Assembly (NCBI GenBank): GCA_029379385.1
Contig: CM055609.1
Location: 3,100,001-3,164,000, forward strand
DNA: 64,000 nucleotides
Direction: 5' to 3'
DNA from: Quillaja saponaria
Lineage: Eukaryota > Streptophyta > Magnoliopsida > Fabales > Quillajaceae
Part shown: piece after piece, positions 21,866 to 34,100 of the stretch
Layout: every line of letters starts with the position of its first letter
Numbering within the stretch: the first letter of the stretch is position 1
Made by a program: the position numbers and the translations under genes
The notes under the pieces: generated by a model
Seen by the model: the letters and a program-made list of their open reading frames with translations, nothing else
Database searches by the model: none
What the model was told of the DNA's origin: nothing

Positions 21866-23329
21866 TGCCAACAATTCCTATTTATTATTATAAGCAAAGA
21901 ATTTAGGGGTAAAAATGAAAAGATAAATACATTGAAGAGCAAGGACTGGCGGCCATTGAATTTCTGGTCTGAATAGGAAGGAGGCTCAGCGTGTGCCTGC
22001 GCGTGGTTGTTTACCTTCTTCCTAAAACGGGGAAGCTGCTGAGGTTTAAGAAAAAGAAAAACACAGAAGGAGGGATTTACAGAATTATGCATCTTCAATA
22101 CGTCGTCGTACTTTATGTGCTTTTCCGCCTCCCAAGCTTCGTGGCATGTATAGAAACCTGTGTCTAAGCCCTTTAAATATAAGATTATTTTTTTAAAATA
22201 ATTTGAGAAAATTATTTTTACAATATTAAAGTAAATCAATCCAAAATATGCTAGTTGTTTCAATTTGTAAAAGGATCTATGATACAATGTGACTATCATC
22301 TTAAATGACATCAATAAGATTAGTTATTTGCACGCATATATTTGTATATTTTGTATATATTTTGTAATTAATTTAATTTGATAAAAATATATTTGTAAAT
22401 TAAAAGGATGAGAGAATGAGAGAACTAGACAGAGTTGGGAGAGTAAAATAGCAGAGAGATTATTATTTAGTAATTATAAAGTGATTAAATGAATTTTATT
22501 AATTGAATTAATTTTTTTAAATAATTTAAATACTTAAAGATATGTATACTATGTAGTAGAAAACCATAAGAATCTTCTTCCTTTTTTTAATAATATAGAT
22601 AAAAAAGTTACTCCTAATTACGTAATTCATAAATTAAACAAACTTTCAACAAAACAAAAACTAATTAAATATATCTTACGTAAATCCGTCTATACACTAT
22701 TTTTTTACACAATCATAATTGATTAATGCTACCACTCAACTTGATTTTGTGGTGGTTGTTGCAGCCAGTTAATTCTCAAATGCTAAAGCAATGAGAGGAA
22801 GATCAGGTCATGTTAGCAATGATAAATGACAAGCATAAGCATTGTATGCACTTAGTTTTAATGTTCGATGCTCTAGTCCAAGCTTTTTATTTATTGAAAC
22901 CTTGCTTGAATTTATAAATAATGTAAATTAGTTACGTGCACATATTTTGTATAAATTATATATATATATATTTATTTATTTAATAAAATATATTTTTATA
23001 AGTAAGAAAGTTATAAGATTATTATTTTGTGTGTATAAGGAATGAGATATTTTTTCAATTACAATAAATAATAATTGTTAAGTGATGAGCCGTAATTTAG
23101 TTATTAGATTTATTTTTTAAATAATTTAAATAGATATATATCTAGTAAGAGACCATAGTAAAGAGGATAAATATTTTACTTTTATTAGCATTGGTAATTG
23201 CTATATAGTTAATACTCTAATCAGCCCCTCGGCTGTCAAGACCAACAACGTACAGGAGTCCCCTTGAACTAATTACAATGATTTGGATCATTTTGCCAGC
23301 TGTAGTATCCAGTTGAAGCATACTCCGAG
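21866..23329. other. GT14 promoter region and intergenic repeats
   Basis: The GT14 leader and promoter lie just above 21865. Further out is AT-rich DNA with a diverged direct repeat (listed separately), then the 3' flank of the JmjC gene. No gene is recognised. Confidence 0.55.
22319..23161. repeat. Diverged direct repeat, two ~240-bp AT-rich copies
   Basis: Copies at about 22319-22571 and 22928-23161 share a start like 'agttatttgcac..atattttgtat', the stretch 'ttttttaaataatttaaata' and an end like 'agtagaaaaccata / agtaagagaccata', in the same order. They look like two old insertions of one short AT-rich element. No termini could be fixed. Confidence 0.45.
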
Positions 23330-26300
23330 CTAATCAAAGCCCAGGTTTGATACCAAGGTTCTTAAATCTTTAACTGTTTGGTCAACTGCATACACTATCA
23401 TTTTCTTAATCTGTTTCATCAAAGATCACCAAATATTAATATTAAAGCAATCATCACAGTGAAGAGAGAAAATCAATAAAATAAAATGAAGAAGCACATA
23501 TATAGCAATAGACAGAACATGTCACCTCAAGTTTGTCTTCTCTGGCCTTATGGTTCTTAGGAAGCTGCCTGAACTCATCAGTTAGACGCAGGCACTCACG
23601 GACATTTTCAGGGGATACAAAGTCCACAGCCACTTTTGTACATGACTATAAATACAAATTGCAATATGGTAAGCAAAAATCTCTACAAAAAAATAAAAAT
23701 AAAGGATGCAATCCCATTTCAAGATGTGTACGACAACTATTACCTTGAGATTCCTAACTTGGTGTGGGCATCCAGCTGGAATAAATACTGCCTCTCCAAG
23801 TCTTTGTTCAAATGTCCACGGCTCTACACCTAAAAGTTAACATCTTTTTCACTTTTTTTTCCTTGTAAATATCTAACTAATGGGCATTGGAAGTAAAAGG
23901 TTATAAATTCCAGTTTTACTAACCAAATTCCTCTTTCAGTTTCTTCTTGTGCTCTGAAGTCAAGTAGAAAGACTGGTCATGGATAGGATGGACAACCTAA
24001 ACAAGCACAATAGACTTTTAAGCAATGAAACAATAATAGTAGGATAACTAAAACTTCTGCTTGGTACAATACCTTTTCAACTTTACAGCAAAAGGTATGC
24101 CTAAATTCTCTCGAGTGCTTTCTTAGATATGCTTCTAGTTTAGGGGTATCTTCTCTCCGGAAAATGTCCCAAAGAGCACCACATGTTTCCCTTGTTTGTG
24201 ATTCTGTACAAATACCAGGAAAAGGAACTTCATTTGAGAAGTGCTCCTCCATATCTCTGATGGCTAATACTTCTATCTCTTCGTTATATTCTTTGGCGTT
24301 TTCACAAGGTTCTTCAGTCAGATACTCTAAATTATTCTTTTGGTTTAGAGACTCTCTCTCCTCTTGGGCCTTGTGCACTCTCTTCAACTTTGAAATTGCA
24401 GAACGCTGCTCGTCACTTAAAATGCCTTCAGCTGTATGCATCAAGATATTTACCTATAGCAATTAATGCAAAACATCAGGAAATTTCCACATAAGAAGCA
24501 GAAAATGGCATAATCCAAATTAGCCACCAATTACAACAAATAAATAAATAGAAGATCCATTAACCATGTTGGAAATCCAACTTTTATATTGTTACATACT
24601 GCAAAACAAACATTTAAATAAATCAGAGCTCACTTACCTAACCATGTAAAGCTTTAATCAATATGTTCATGAAGATGTGGACTAATTTCTACTTACTACA
24701 TCATGGATGTTTATCTCTTAAAATCCACAAAATTCCAAATCAGTTAAATTGTTGACATCAGTTGCATGTGTAATCCAACTAAAATGTACGTTCTCAAACA
24801 TTATTCTTGGTACACTGCAGAAAAGGCATACCGCATCTGACATATCACAGTGAAGCTTTGTTACAGAGTCCCCTCTTCCAAGTTCTTCTTTAATGCCATA
24901 AGCAATATAAGTTTTAGGACCCATGTCTGGTTTCAGGACATCTGGCGGCAATTTAACAGCAAGGTTCAGGATTCCAACCTGAGGATCAGTGTACTCTTGA
25001 AATGGCAAGGCTCGAACAAATTCATCACAGTGACGGGGCAAAAGATCTTCAAACTTGTCTGAGGGAGGCCAGTCCTTTAGCTTAAGCATCTCTGGCCAGA
25101 GATTACCATATGCCCTCCCTTCAGTATAACCTTTAAAAAATTTACGAGTATTAATTTCTACCTGCACTTGTCAACAAATTCAAAATCTGTCAGAACTTAG
25201 GCAAGCAGTATTCTGAAAGGAAAAAAAAAAGCAAACAAAAAGCATACTTCAGCACTTGAGAAATTTATGCAACCAATTGAAAAATATATCATATATGAAA
25301 TATTAAGGATGTGATGATTGGATATTGGTGGACAATCCATGTCTCTTCCACTAAAGAGATCACAACCTCCAGCTAAAATTCTACGCCTTTTGGCAACATA
25401 TTTGAGAGTTGAGACAGATCATTTTAGAATGTAATGGACAGAATTGTGTGCCATGCTTATTTATAAAATTAGCAATCATGTCTGATAGTGATACCAGAAA
25501 AGTCCAACACGAATCAGATAAACATATAGATCCATATACCACCCACAAGTGCAGCCAAGTGATTCGTCCTCTCCACACTTGTGACCATGACCATTACCAT
25601 TCAATTATAACTTCCCACTGTCACAAGGAAAATATTGGGTTCAACCCACAAGGGAGGAGGAACATGGAAGGGGGAAGCCTATAATCATTGCACATGCAGT
25701 CAGACTGTTCTAACGCATATTTTGTGGCTAAATGCCTAACAGAGTGTCAAATGTAACAGAGGAATCAAACCTCACAACCAGCCAGGCAATCAATGGCCTT
25801 CACTTCCGACATTTTTGAGCAGATCTCTGAATCAACATTTTCACATAAAGCCCGCCACATCACCATAGGTTCCCAGCTCAAACCAGTTGCCTGTTCAAGA
25901 ACAGTTGCGAACTATAATTGGTTCACCATTAACCCAGTGCTTTTGGAAAACATCTTCTAGAATCTCCTTCGAAGTTGGACAGTATAAGTTGTTGTCATCA
26001 GGCATCATCCCTAGAAGCTGCTTTTCTCAAGAACTCCTTTCTTCCTACTGCGCTTTTCTGAGGAACAATTTTTTGTTCAGTTGTGCAGATTTGTAATAGC
26101 TCACTACCTTTCACTTGCAGGTCTGATATCCACCCCTGTGGAAGGATGCGCTTGAGCTGCAACACTGAAACACCACAACCCCCTATTTCTATTGGAGCAC
26201 AAGTAACACTTCCATCAGAATTGGCATTCCACTCAATATTAAACTCAATATGATCGTTTGAAGTCTCCAAATGACAAGATCCTGGTAATGGGTCTCCACC

Positions 26301-27725
26301 ATGCATGTAATCAAATCCCCTGTTTATGTATTGGAACTTCAATTCTGCATGGCCTGAAATGCTTCCCTTACGAATCTCATTGCAACAAGTGAGGCAAAGT
26401 TCATAGGAACAATTAGGGCAGCTTTGATGAAGGTCAACTATTGATGTTGCACAACGGTCGCTGCACCAAGATCAAAAAGAAAACATACTACATAAAACCT
26501 CATAGAACATGACAAGAATTATATAAGAAGGTCTCTTCAGCAAAGGTACACCTACCAGTAGACACGCTCATCATTGCCACACAAAGCCTGTGGTATTTCA
26601 ATGTCAGAAGATGATTTCCCTAACATACAGGTTCATAATTAGCAATGTCTTCAAAGGAAAAACTCAAACCCAAAGCTGAAAATTATGAACCTTGAATATT
26701 AGCTTCAATCTCCACCTCCAGAGCATGTTCTTCACTAATTTGTTTCAAAAAAGGAAGGAGTAAGTGGAGTAAATACTGCATATACTGAACCTTCTTGCAA
26801 TCATCAATGTCCTTGATAGATGTCTGAAGGTGGATAAAAAAGAGAAGGCAGGATAATGTCAAAACAATATTAATTTCAAATCGTGTCCCGAGTTCTTCAT
26901 TAGAGAAAGTAATTCCAAGATTATTTACAGGAAGTCATAGTAAAGTAAACCTCAATCATTTCATTTGAACGCAAACACGCATTGCAATTGCAGTTTCTAC
27001 AACAAAATGGGCACTTTGTTGCAATTTGTTCTTCTGACATGCAAGGATACCTATAAAGGCACCCAAAAAATTATTATTAATTTCGAAAGGTATTTGAGTA
27101 TCTACTAGTAGGGGAGAAAAAGACAAAACTGTTGACAGAAACATACCATTGCTTGATACACTGGATGCAATACAGTTTCTCTTTACACATGGTGCAAGGA
27201 ATAGCCGTTCTTTTCTTCATACATTGATGACATTTCAAGAAAGCCAATGATGAACACAAACTAGTATTTCTTGAGTCAAATGTTTTCTCTCTTGCATCCT
27301 CTGAATTTCTTTCATCCATCATATTACCCAATCTTCTAGTTCTGCTCCGTGATTTTGTCTTCAAGAGAAACATCATTTCCCCCTCTTCATCTTCTTCTAT
27401 TTTCTCGATTGCATCTTCTTCAAAGTTTCTTTTCCTGTTTGAGGCAGTACGGCGCTTCTTTGGAATTCTTGGACCATTAAAATATTCATTGTCTCTACTT
27501 TCATATCCTCTATTAGATGAATGTTTCGCTTCTCCTCCTTGAAAATTCTGAATGGTCTTCATCCTCTTCTGATACAGGTTCTTTATTTCTGTGCTGCAGA
27601 ACTTCCCGAGCTTTTCTCTTCTTAGATTCCTTAGAAACCTTTGAGAATTTCGACATTCCCTGCAATTTATTGGTGCCGGTGGTATAATATTGGTTTTGTT
27701 GTTGCCGTGCAATTAAAACTTCCAT
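23330..27725 (-). CDS. JmjC histone H3K9 demethylase (JMJ25/IBM1 type), eleven exons, three 1-bp frame breaks
   Basis: The exons are 27147-27725, 26951-27050, 26691-26823, 26556-26619, 25771-26460, 24832-25161, 24073-24453, 23924-23996, 23744-23829, 23526-23645 and 23330-23410. The basic N-terminal part is followed by a RING-like zinc finger ('[17 protein letters not shown]', '[15 protein letters not shown]', '[16 protein letters not shown]') and a second Cys-rich block ('[19 protein letters not shown]'). The JmjC domain carries the iron ligands in '[14 protein letters not shown]' (His, Asp) and '[11 protein letters not shown]' (His). Relatives remove H3K9me1/2 in gene bodies in the nucleus. 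Exon 1 has one base too many (near 27540), and exon 5 two (near 26000 and 25905). Without them the product is 877 residues, normal for the family. The leader extends through an upstream exon to about 28640. Confidence 0.88.
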
Positions 27726-28650
27726 TCTCACTGCATGTTAAACAAAAAGATTGTTCAGTTGAACACTGGCACTCTTAACTTTTTCTAATACAGCAGTAAC
27801 AGGGTCACCAGACATTTAACAATCCAAAAACCTGCCTACATTATCAATGGCAGCATAGGAAATAAATATTATCACATCAATAGGGACAGCAAAGGCAACT
27901 GATAGTCAATTCAAAAATATTCCAAGTGTTTCAGTGGCACACAATTTTAATTCAAATACAAGTATTTGATGGGAAACTGCACTGTAATGCAGTGACACCA
28001 ATATGCTCAAATCAATAGCACTTGAGTAAAGGAACTCCCAGTTGTATATGCAAATTATTATTCAACCCCGCAAAAAAAGAAGTTTATACACAGCCAATTT
28101 GACCAATAACGTGCCATAACCTGTACATATTAACTCAATTCAAAAGAAATATATCAAAATAAGCAGAATCCCTTGACTATATCACCGAGCTAAACAATGA
28201 CCACAGGGCAAAAAGGTAGAGGAATTTAAGCATCCCAGAAATCCAAACGAGCTGGGTTGACTCCAAGTCAACTTAACAACATTACAATATCTAATAATAG
28301 TGCAACCAAAAGAAAATCGAATGAAAATTAAAAATTTCAAAACACCCAGATTTTGATCGGCCTGGAATCTGAATAACAACGTTCAAGACTTGTAGTTTAC
28401 CTCAACATTGAAAGGGAGGGGGAAAATCAACAAAATCACCTGGAGGCTGGAGCTGACCTGATTATTGCAATATAAAGAAGACCCAGATAGCATATACTGA
28501 TTTAGCTCGAAACAGATAGTGCTGGCATTGACGCAGATTATAAATTGAATTGGGTCGGAGTCGAAATAGCAAGAAAACGATTGTCGATCGCGACGCTGGA
28601 ATCGAGAATGACAAGCAGTATATCAGAAGAATTTTAGGTAATTAGGCGAA
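27726..28650 (-). other. 5' leader of JmjC gene with leader intron
   Basis: Minus-strand sequence from about 28640 down has no conserved coding content. A plausible leader exon (about 28450-28640) ends at a GT donor, followed by an intron running to just before the ATG at 27725. This is inferred from splice-like sites only. Confidence 0.4.
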
Positions 28651-28900
28651 GAAGAAAGATGGATCAGAAGGGAAAATTTTTGACAAAATAGGAAAAATCG
28701 GGAAAATATTAAATACGAATTATCCGTGACGAGGCTTCGCTTTGTTTGGGAAACAAGAAAATAGATAGAAATTAACCACACCTCCCACTGTTTCCCCCAA
28801 ACTAGGTGGGTTTTCAGTTCCCACGTTTTTTATCAGTTTCTGAATATTTCTGACTTGATTATTTCTGACTGGTACTAAATTGTTACGCTTTAAGGTAAGC

Positions 28901-28938
28901 CACGTGCTCTTAGTGCATTAGCCACAACCTAGCACGTG
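28901..28938. promoter_or_regulatory. Paired G-boxes upstream of JmjC gene
   Basis: Two CACGTG cores at 28901-28906 and 28933-28938 lie 32 bp apart in the contexts gccacgtgct and agcacgtgct, some 260 bp above the presumed transcription start. G-boxes bind plant bZIP and bHLH factors; paired sites often act together. Confidence 0.45.
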
Positions 28939-29552
28939 CTTTTCGTTGTATACTAATTGCACTTCAGTCCATCAAAATATCACCCAATTTATAATCTCCA
29001 TCAGTTTTTTATTAAATTGAACACATTAATTTCAAAAGATAAATACCAGATTACTAACCCAATTATTTTTATATTTTTTGTTTTGTACATTTAGATAATA
29101 ATCTAGTAATTGATTCTATAAATTGATAGAGTTTTCTCTTTTTATTTTATTTATTTTTAATCTTATTATTAAACAATAATTTTGCACTCTCTCATAAATT
29201 ATAGATACTAATTAAGTATTTTTTTTTATACTAATGATTAATTGATAATTGTTGATCCTAAAATTATTTAAAATATTAAATTATAAATTGAAATAGATAA
29301 CTAGCAATAAATAAAATTGTTAATGTTATTTTTTGTTATAACTGAGTACTTTATACTTTTTAGTATAATTTTAATTTCGTTTAATTTTATAATTATCTCT
29401 CTCATAAATATTTTTTAACTAATATTGTAAAGTCCCTTCCAACAAAACTGTTATTAACAAAAAAAATAATAACAAATATTTTTATTAATATTTATAAAAT
29501 ATTTGAAAAAAATAAATATTTTTATACGTGTAAAAAAGACAAATTGGACCGA

Positions 29553-29570
29553 AAAATTTCGGTCAAAAAA
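29553..29570. repeat. Perfect 8-bp hairpin (gaccgaaa / tttcggtc)
   Basis: gaccgaaa, a two-base spacer and tttcggtc form a perfect stem at the left edge of a GC-richer island in AT-rich DNA. The function is unknown. Confidence 0.4.
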
Positions 29571-30469
29571 TTATGAGTGGGCCCACATGCCAGGCCTTCG
29601 TGTTCTGTTCCAAGACTCCAAAGGGGTAAACAGATTCCTAGCCGAGACTGAAGTATCTTTTCAACAAGTTAGATCCTGTGGGGACCACCCGTTATTTTCC
29701 GAGGAGTATGATGAATTCCGGACAATTTTGTTTGTACATAGTTTTTTTTTTTTTTTTGGGTGCAAATATCACGTGCAATGTCAGCTGTTTTTTTAGCGAT
29801 TTAATGTCGTATTCAGAATTAACCCTCGACCAATCTATAATCGTTTGTTTAAATTAATATAAACACACCTGTTAATGATTTTTTTCATATTTTTCATTTG
29901 GGTTAATTTATTATATTAAGACTAAGTTATGTAATTCAATTAAAAAAATTTTTAATTAAGAAATTTATGATAATTTTATTTTTACTTCCTTCACAATTTT
30001 GAATTAAAAATATTAATGAATATTTTTTTATAATTTTAAATTATTAACAATGAGATAAAAATGAAATTTAAGAATGATTTTTAGATTTTAATATAGTAAA
30101 ATTTATTTTTATTTTTTTCCAATTTTTCACAATAACCAGGAAACCAGATCCTTAAGGTCAGAGCACAATAAGATATCAAATGTAATTTAAAATTTTGAAA
30201 AATCAAACAAGAGGATAACATAAATTACCTCAAGATTGATCATGGAAATGATTTGAAAGATCACTATTTTTATTTTTTTTATTTTTCTTCTACTGCTTAA
30301 CCTTTGTATGCATTTTCACCTTTTACCTGGCTTCTTCAATTTCTCCAGATGAAAGAAATATTTCAATTGAGTTTATAAGAGAAATAAAACATGCATTTAT
30401 GACATTTTAATTGGTGCCTCCTGTTCTGTCAAACTGGATGTGTAAGAAAACACACCACCCATGCACGTC

Positions 30470-30540
30470 TCTGACATTTGTTACTGACCATGCATGTATG
30501 TGCATCTGACATTTGTTACTAACCATGAATGCCACATGCA
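30470..30540. repeat. 35-bp direct repeat, two copies
   Basis: Units starting at 30470 and 30505 both begin tctgacatttgttact, continue (g/a)accatg(c/a)atg and end in tgca. The overlapping ORF is only a by-product. Confidence 0.7.
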
Positions 30541-31155
30541 TAAAGAAAACAGTGTATGAAGCATGCTTATCTTTGGTACAGAGGTGCAAATCACACACGG
30601 CAATCATCACTGACTAACAAACTAAATTTGAAAGTGAAGTCATACAGATGTGCCATGAAGAAGAGGTTGAACTGATGGACGAGAAGAAAACACCAAAAAT
30701 TAACTTGCAAAAGTGGTTTTACAATGGCAATGAACCATGATCTCAGAAAATTTACAATGTAAAACTACGACTAACATGAATAGAAAGAAGATGTAGTAAT
30801 TTACAACATTTCAACTAACATATTGTAATGCAATTTCTGTATACCATATCACACTTTTTGACAGTGCTGCCAACCACCATATCACAAACATTCAGAACAA
30901 AAAATCTCTACCATATTTCAGCCCTTATCCTGATAAAAGTGAGTTCCCTTCCATTCCCAGTCACAAAATCCAAAACTAGCTTCTGCTTTTCTGGAAGCTC
31001 TCAAAATGGAAACCCTTGGATATGCACGAGACCATGAGTGCCTTTGTATCTGTACTTCTCCACCACTTAATTTATACTGCCTTCATCTGTTGGTTGACAG
31101 ACTCAAAGACTGATGTTAATGTAATATACAGAGAATTAACCTCATGCCGGTTGAT

Positions 31156-34100
31156 TTAAGGCTCTGGATGATGATCATTAACAGTTTCAGGCAGAGATGG
31201 AGATGATGCACCACTAACTCTGCTGGGTAGTGGTGTATTTCTTCGGGACTGGCGTTTTGTGGGCACAAGCACACTCTCGCTTTCCCATTTTTCAGAAACT
31301 ACATCATCCTCGTCATCGTCACCATCTTTAAAAACTGGATGGATATATGCGTTTTGAAGGAAACCTTTCAGATTGAAGTTTGGTTCTGTAGCTCGTTCTA
31401 GAGTATCTTTCATCATTGCTTCCTGAATCCACAACACAATTATTTTTTATGTATCATATCATCCATCAAAATGAAAAAAAGTCGGGATTGATGACATTAG
31501 GGATTACTATATGGCAGACTAGGCTCCGAAAGTCAAAATCTGTATCGACAGTTATTAAAAGGCAGATTAGCAGCAATAATGTGGTTGCGATGCTATATCC
31601 AATCAATCATACTGCATTTTGCTAAAGACAAACTCATACACATGCACAGACATCTTGTGCAATTTAAGCCAGAACATTAATTGACTACACTCAAGCAAGA
31701 CATCAGCAACGTAAAAGCAAACAACTGCTGCTAGTTTTATACACATGTTGCAATTACTTGGATCTTTTACTAACCATACAAATTGTGAATCATAACGTAC
31801 CTGTAAGGGATGTCTAACAAATGCAGGTTCAAAACGGCCTTTGCAGTACCTATAGAACCATATGGTGACTACAACCAGTACAATGAGAAATGGGGTCGAC
31901 TGAGCAGCATGTTTGGTACTCAATAACCCCAGCAGAAGTACTTGTGAAATTATCAATGCAATCACAATCCGTCCGTGGACATTGGGCCAGAATGCTGCAC
32001 CACTTTCATACTGCTGATTGTAAACATTAATTATCTGCATAAATATAATATGAACATAACATCAGCTTGTATGGATAAAAGGAAGAAATTTATTTCACAA
32101 TTGGGCCAAACATTAGTATGATACAAACATGCAAACTGGAACTGATGTTTCTTTCTGGTTTATGTTACACTTTAAATAAGTATAGCTGGATAACTTTCCA
32201 ATTCAATCTTGGGCAACTCCTAAAATGACATCGTCGCAGAGCATGATTGTTTCCAAAGACACAGTATCAAGTCAAGTAACCCCTTTTTGAATAAGTATTT
32301 CAATACTATATTTTTTTTGTTTGTTATGTGCAAATCAGGTTCACATAAGCCAGGGTTACTGCATTAGGTTAACAAGCAGAGATGGGCCTGTTCATAGTAT
32401 TCAGACACTTAGCACTCATACCACAAATGTATGGAAAAGTTTTCTTAAAGATAGGTATTGCCAAGAAAGAAATGGAGATCCCACAAACTAGTAACAGAGT
32501 TATCAAACAAAAGATAAGTAATGTGATTATGTTCCCACCAACAAGCATAGATGGGCCTGTTCCTAGGATTCAGACGCTTAGCACTCATACCACAAATGTA
32601 TGGAAAAGTTTTCTTAAAGATACGTATTGACAAGAAAGAAATGGAGATCCCACCTACTAGTAACAGAGTTCAAACAAAAGATAAGTAATGAGATTATGTT
32701 CCCACCAACAAGCAAGTATTGTTACCTGGTGACGGAACACAATATAGGCCAGCGCAAAGAAAACAATTATGAAAGGAAGAAGAGCAGGCGACACTGGTGC
32801 ATAGACGAGACCCAGCAAAAAGTAGAGCTGTATGCGAGGCTCTCCAGTGTTGAAACCAAGACTCCCAGGATTCATTGCCTCCTCCCTATCCTTTTCTGTT
32901 TTAACCAATAAGAAATTCTTCAAGTGGTAGAAAATAAGTGGTTTCAACATCAAAATCTCTCCAGCTATACCAGCCCATCCATCAACCATTATGTAAGTAA
33001 TGAAGAAAGTTGCTTTCAAGGGAATTGCAACACCAAGCGTTTTGGGAATGCTGCCAAGAAATAACAAAAACTTGTTAATTTTATGGCGCGGTGCTAAAAC
33101 AAAGCAACTTATGCAATAAATTTGAAAGTTATTTTAGTAAATATTATTGAAAAGCTCCCATGGAAATTTTTTACATACATACATTATATGTAGTAATCTA
33201 ATTGACAAGCAGTTGCAAGTTTAACTATTTAAATCCACTTGCATACACTATAAGCACATCAGTAAACAGTAAATACATGCACCTAATACCATAGACATGT
33301 GATTGCTAATGATGAACATTGAATACTGAGGAGAAAAACTAATCTTCAGTGACATACTCGCTTGCTGACTGGTGAATAAAAGAGTTTAGCTGTTCAAATG
33401 CAGCTCCAGCAATTATGTTCCCCAAGAATACATTCACAAGAATGAAGAGATAATATCTAGATGCCGATCTTCTTTCTAGAGATGATAGAGATGAAAAGCC
33501 TTCAAATTTTGACATGATCATCAGTACCATGGGCAGGAAGATGAGAAAGAGCTTCAATGCTATACTGGGAAGAAAACCTTGTATGAAAGATTTAATGAAG
33601 GGGCTGCACAATAAATCAGATTACTGTAAGTTACACATAGTGCAAGCTGACACTAAAACAAGAGGTCCAACAAGAAGAGTTAACTCACACTTCAATGACA
33701 GATTTAAGCCATGGTGCTGCTTTCTCAATTCCCTCAATACTCGCAAGAGATTGTACAATTGCAATTGGTATCATAAAAAAGAACGTGAGGAAAAAGAATG
33801 CAACAGCTATAATCAGCCTCCTGACAGTGAGCTGAACATATGGAATTGCCAGATTTGGCCAATACACATCACGTGGCTCTGGAGCCCAATCTGTTAACCA
33901 AAGAGTTGGATTTCTGGTTTGCTGAGTCTGTGCACATACAGCAGCACCCCATCGAGTTTTGAAGGAAACAAAAGCTGCTGGCATGACGGAGTTGGGATCC
34001 TTAGCAATCCTTTTCCTCTCAGCGGCTATCTGCATAATTTATACGAAATTAACTCAACCATGAATGATCCAAAATTAGACACAGTAGTGGAAAAAAAAAG

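Larger units (their letters stand above)
28651..31155. other. Intergenic, AT-rich
   Basis: The JmjC promoter (two G-boxes near 28900) is followed by a long AT-rich stretch. It includes a GC-richer island at about 29550-29720 that starts with a hairpin, and a short direct repeat near 30470. The last part before 31156 is the 3' UTR of the OSCA gene. No gene is recognised. Confidence 0.5.

Noticed and set aside
21859..22314. Minus-strand ORF of 151 codons above the GT14 gene
   Set aside because: Low-complexity Lys/Phe/Ile-rich composition, overlapping the GT14 leader, and no family resemblance; most likely chance in AT-rich DNA.
22319..23161. A pair of LTRs flanking a retrotransposon
   Set aside because: The copies are short and diverged, lack clear TG...CA ends and enclose only about 350 bp without gag or pol content.
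24164..24466. Plus-strand ORF of 100 codons
   Set aside because: Antisense of a real JmjC exon (24073-24453).
33514..33897. Plus-strand ORF of 127 codons
   Set aside because: Antisense of OSCA exons 7 and 8 plus the intron between them.
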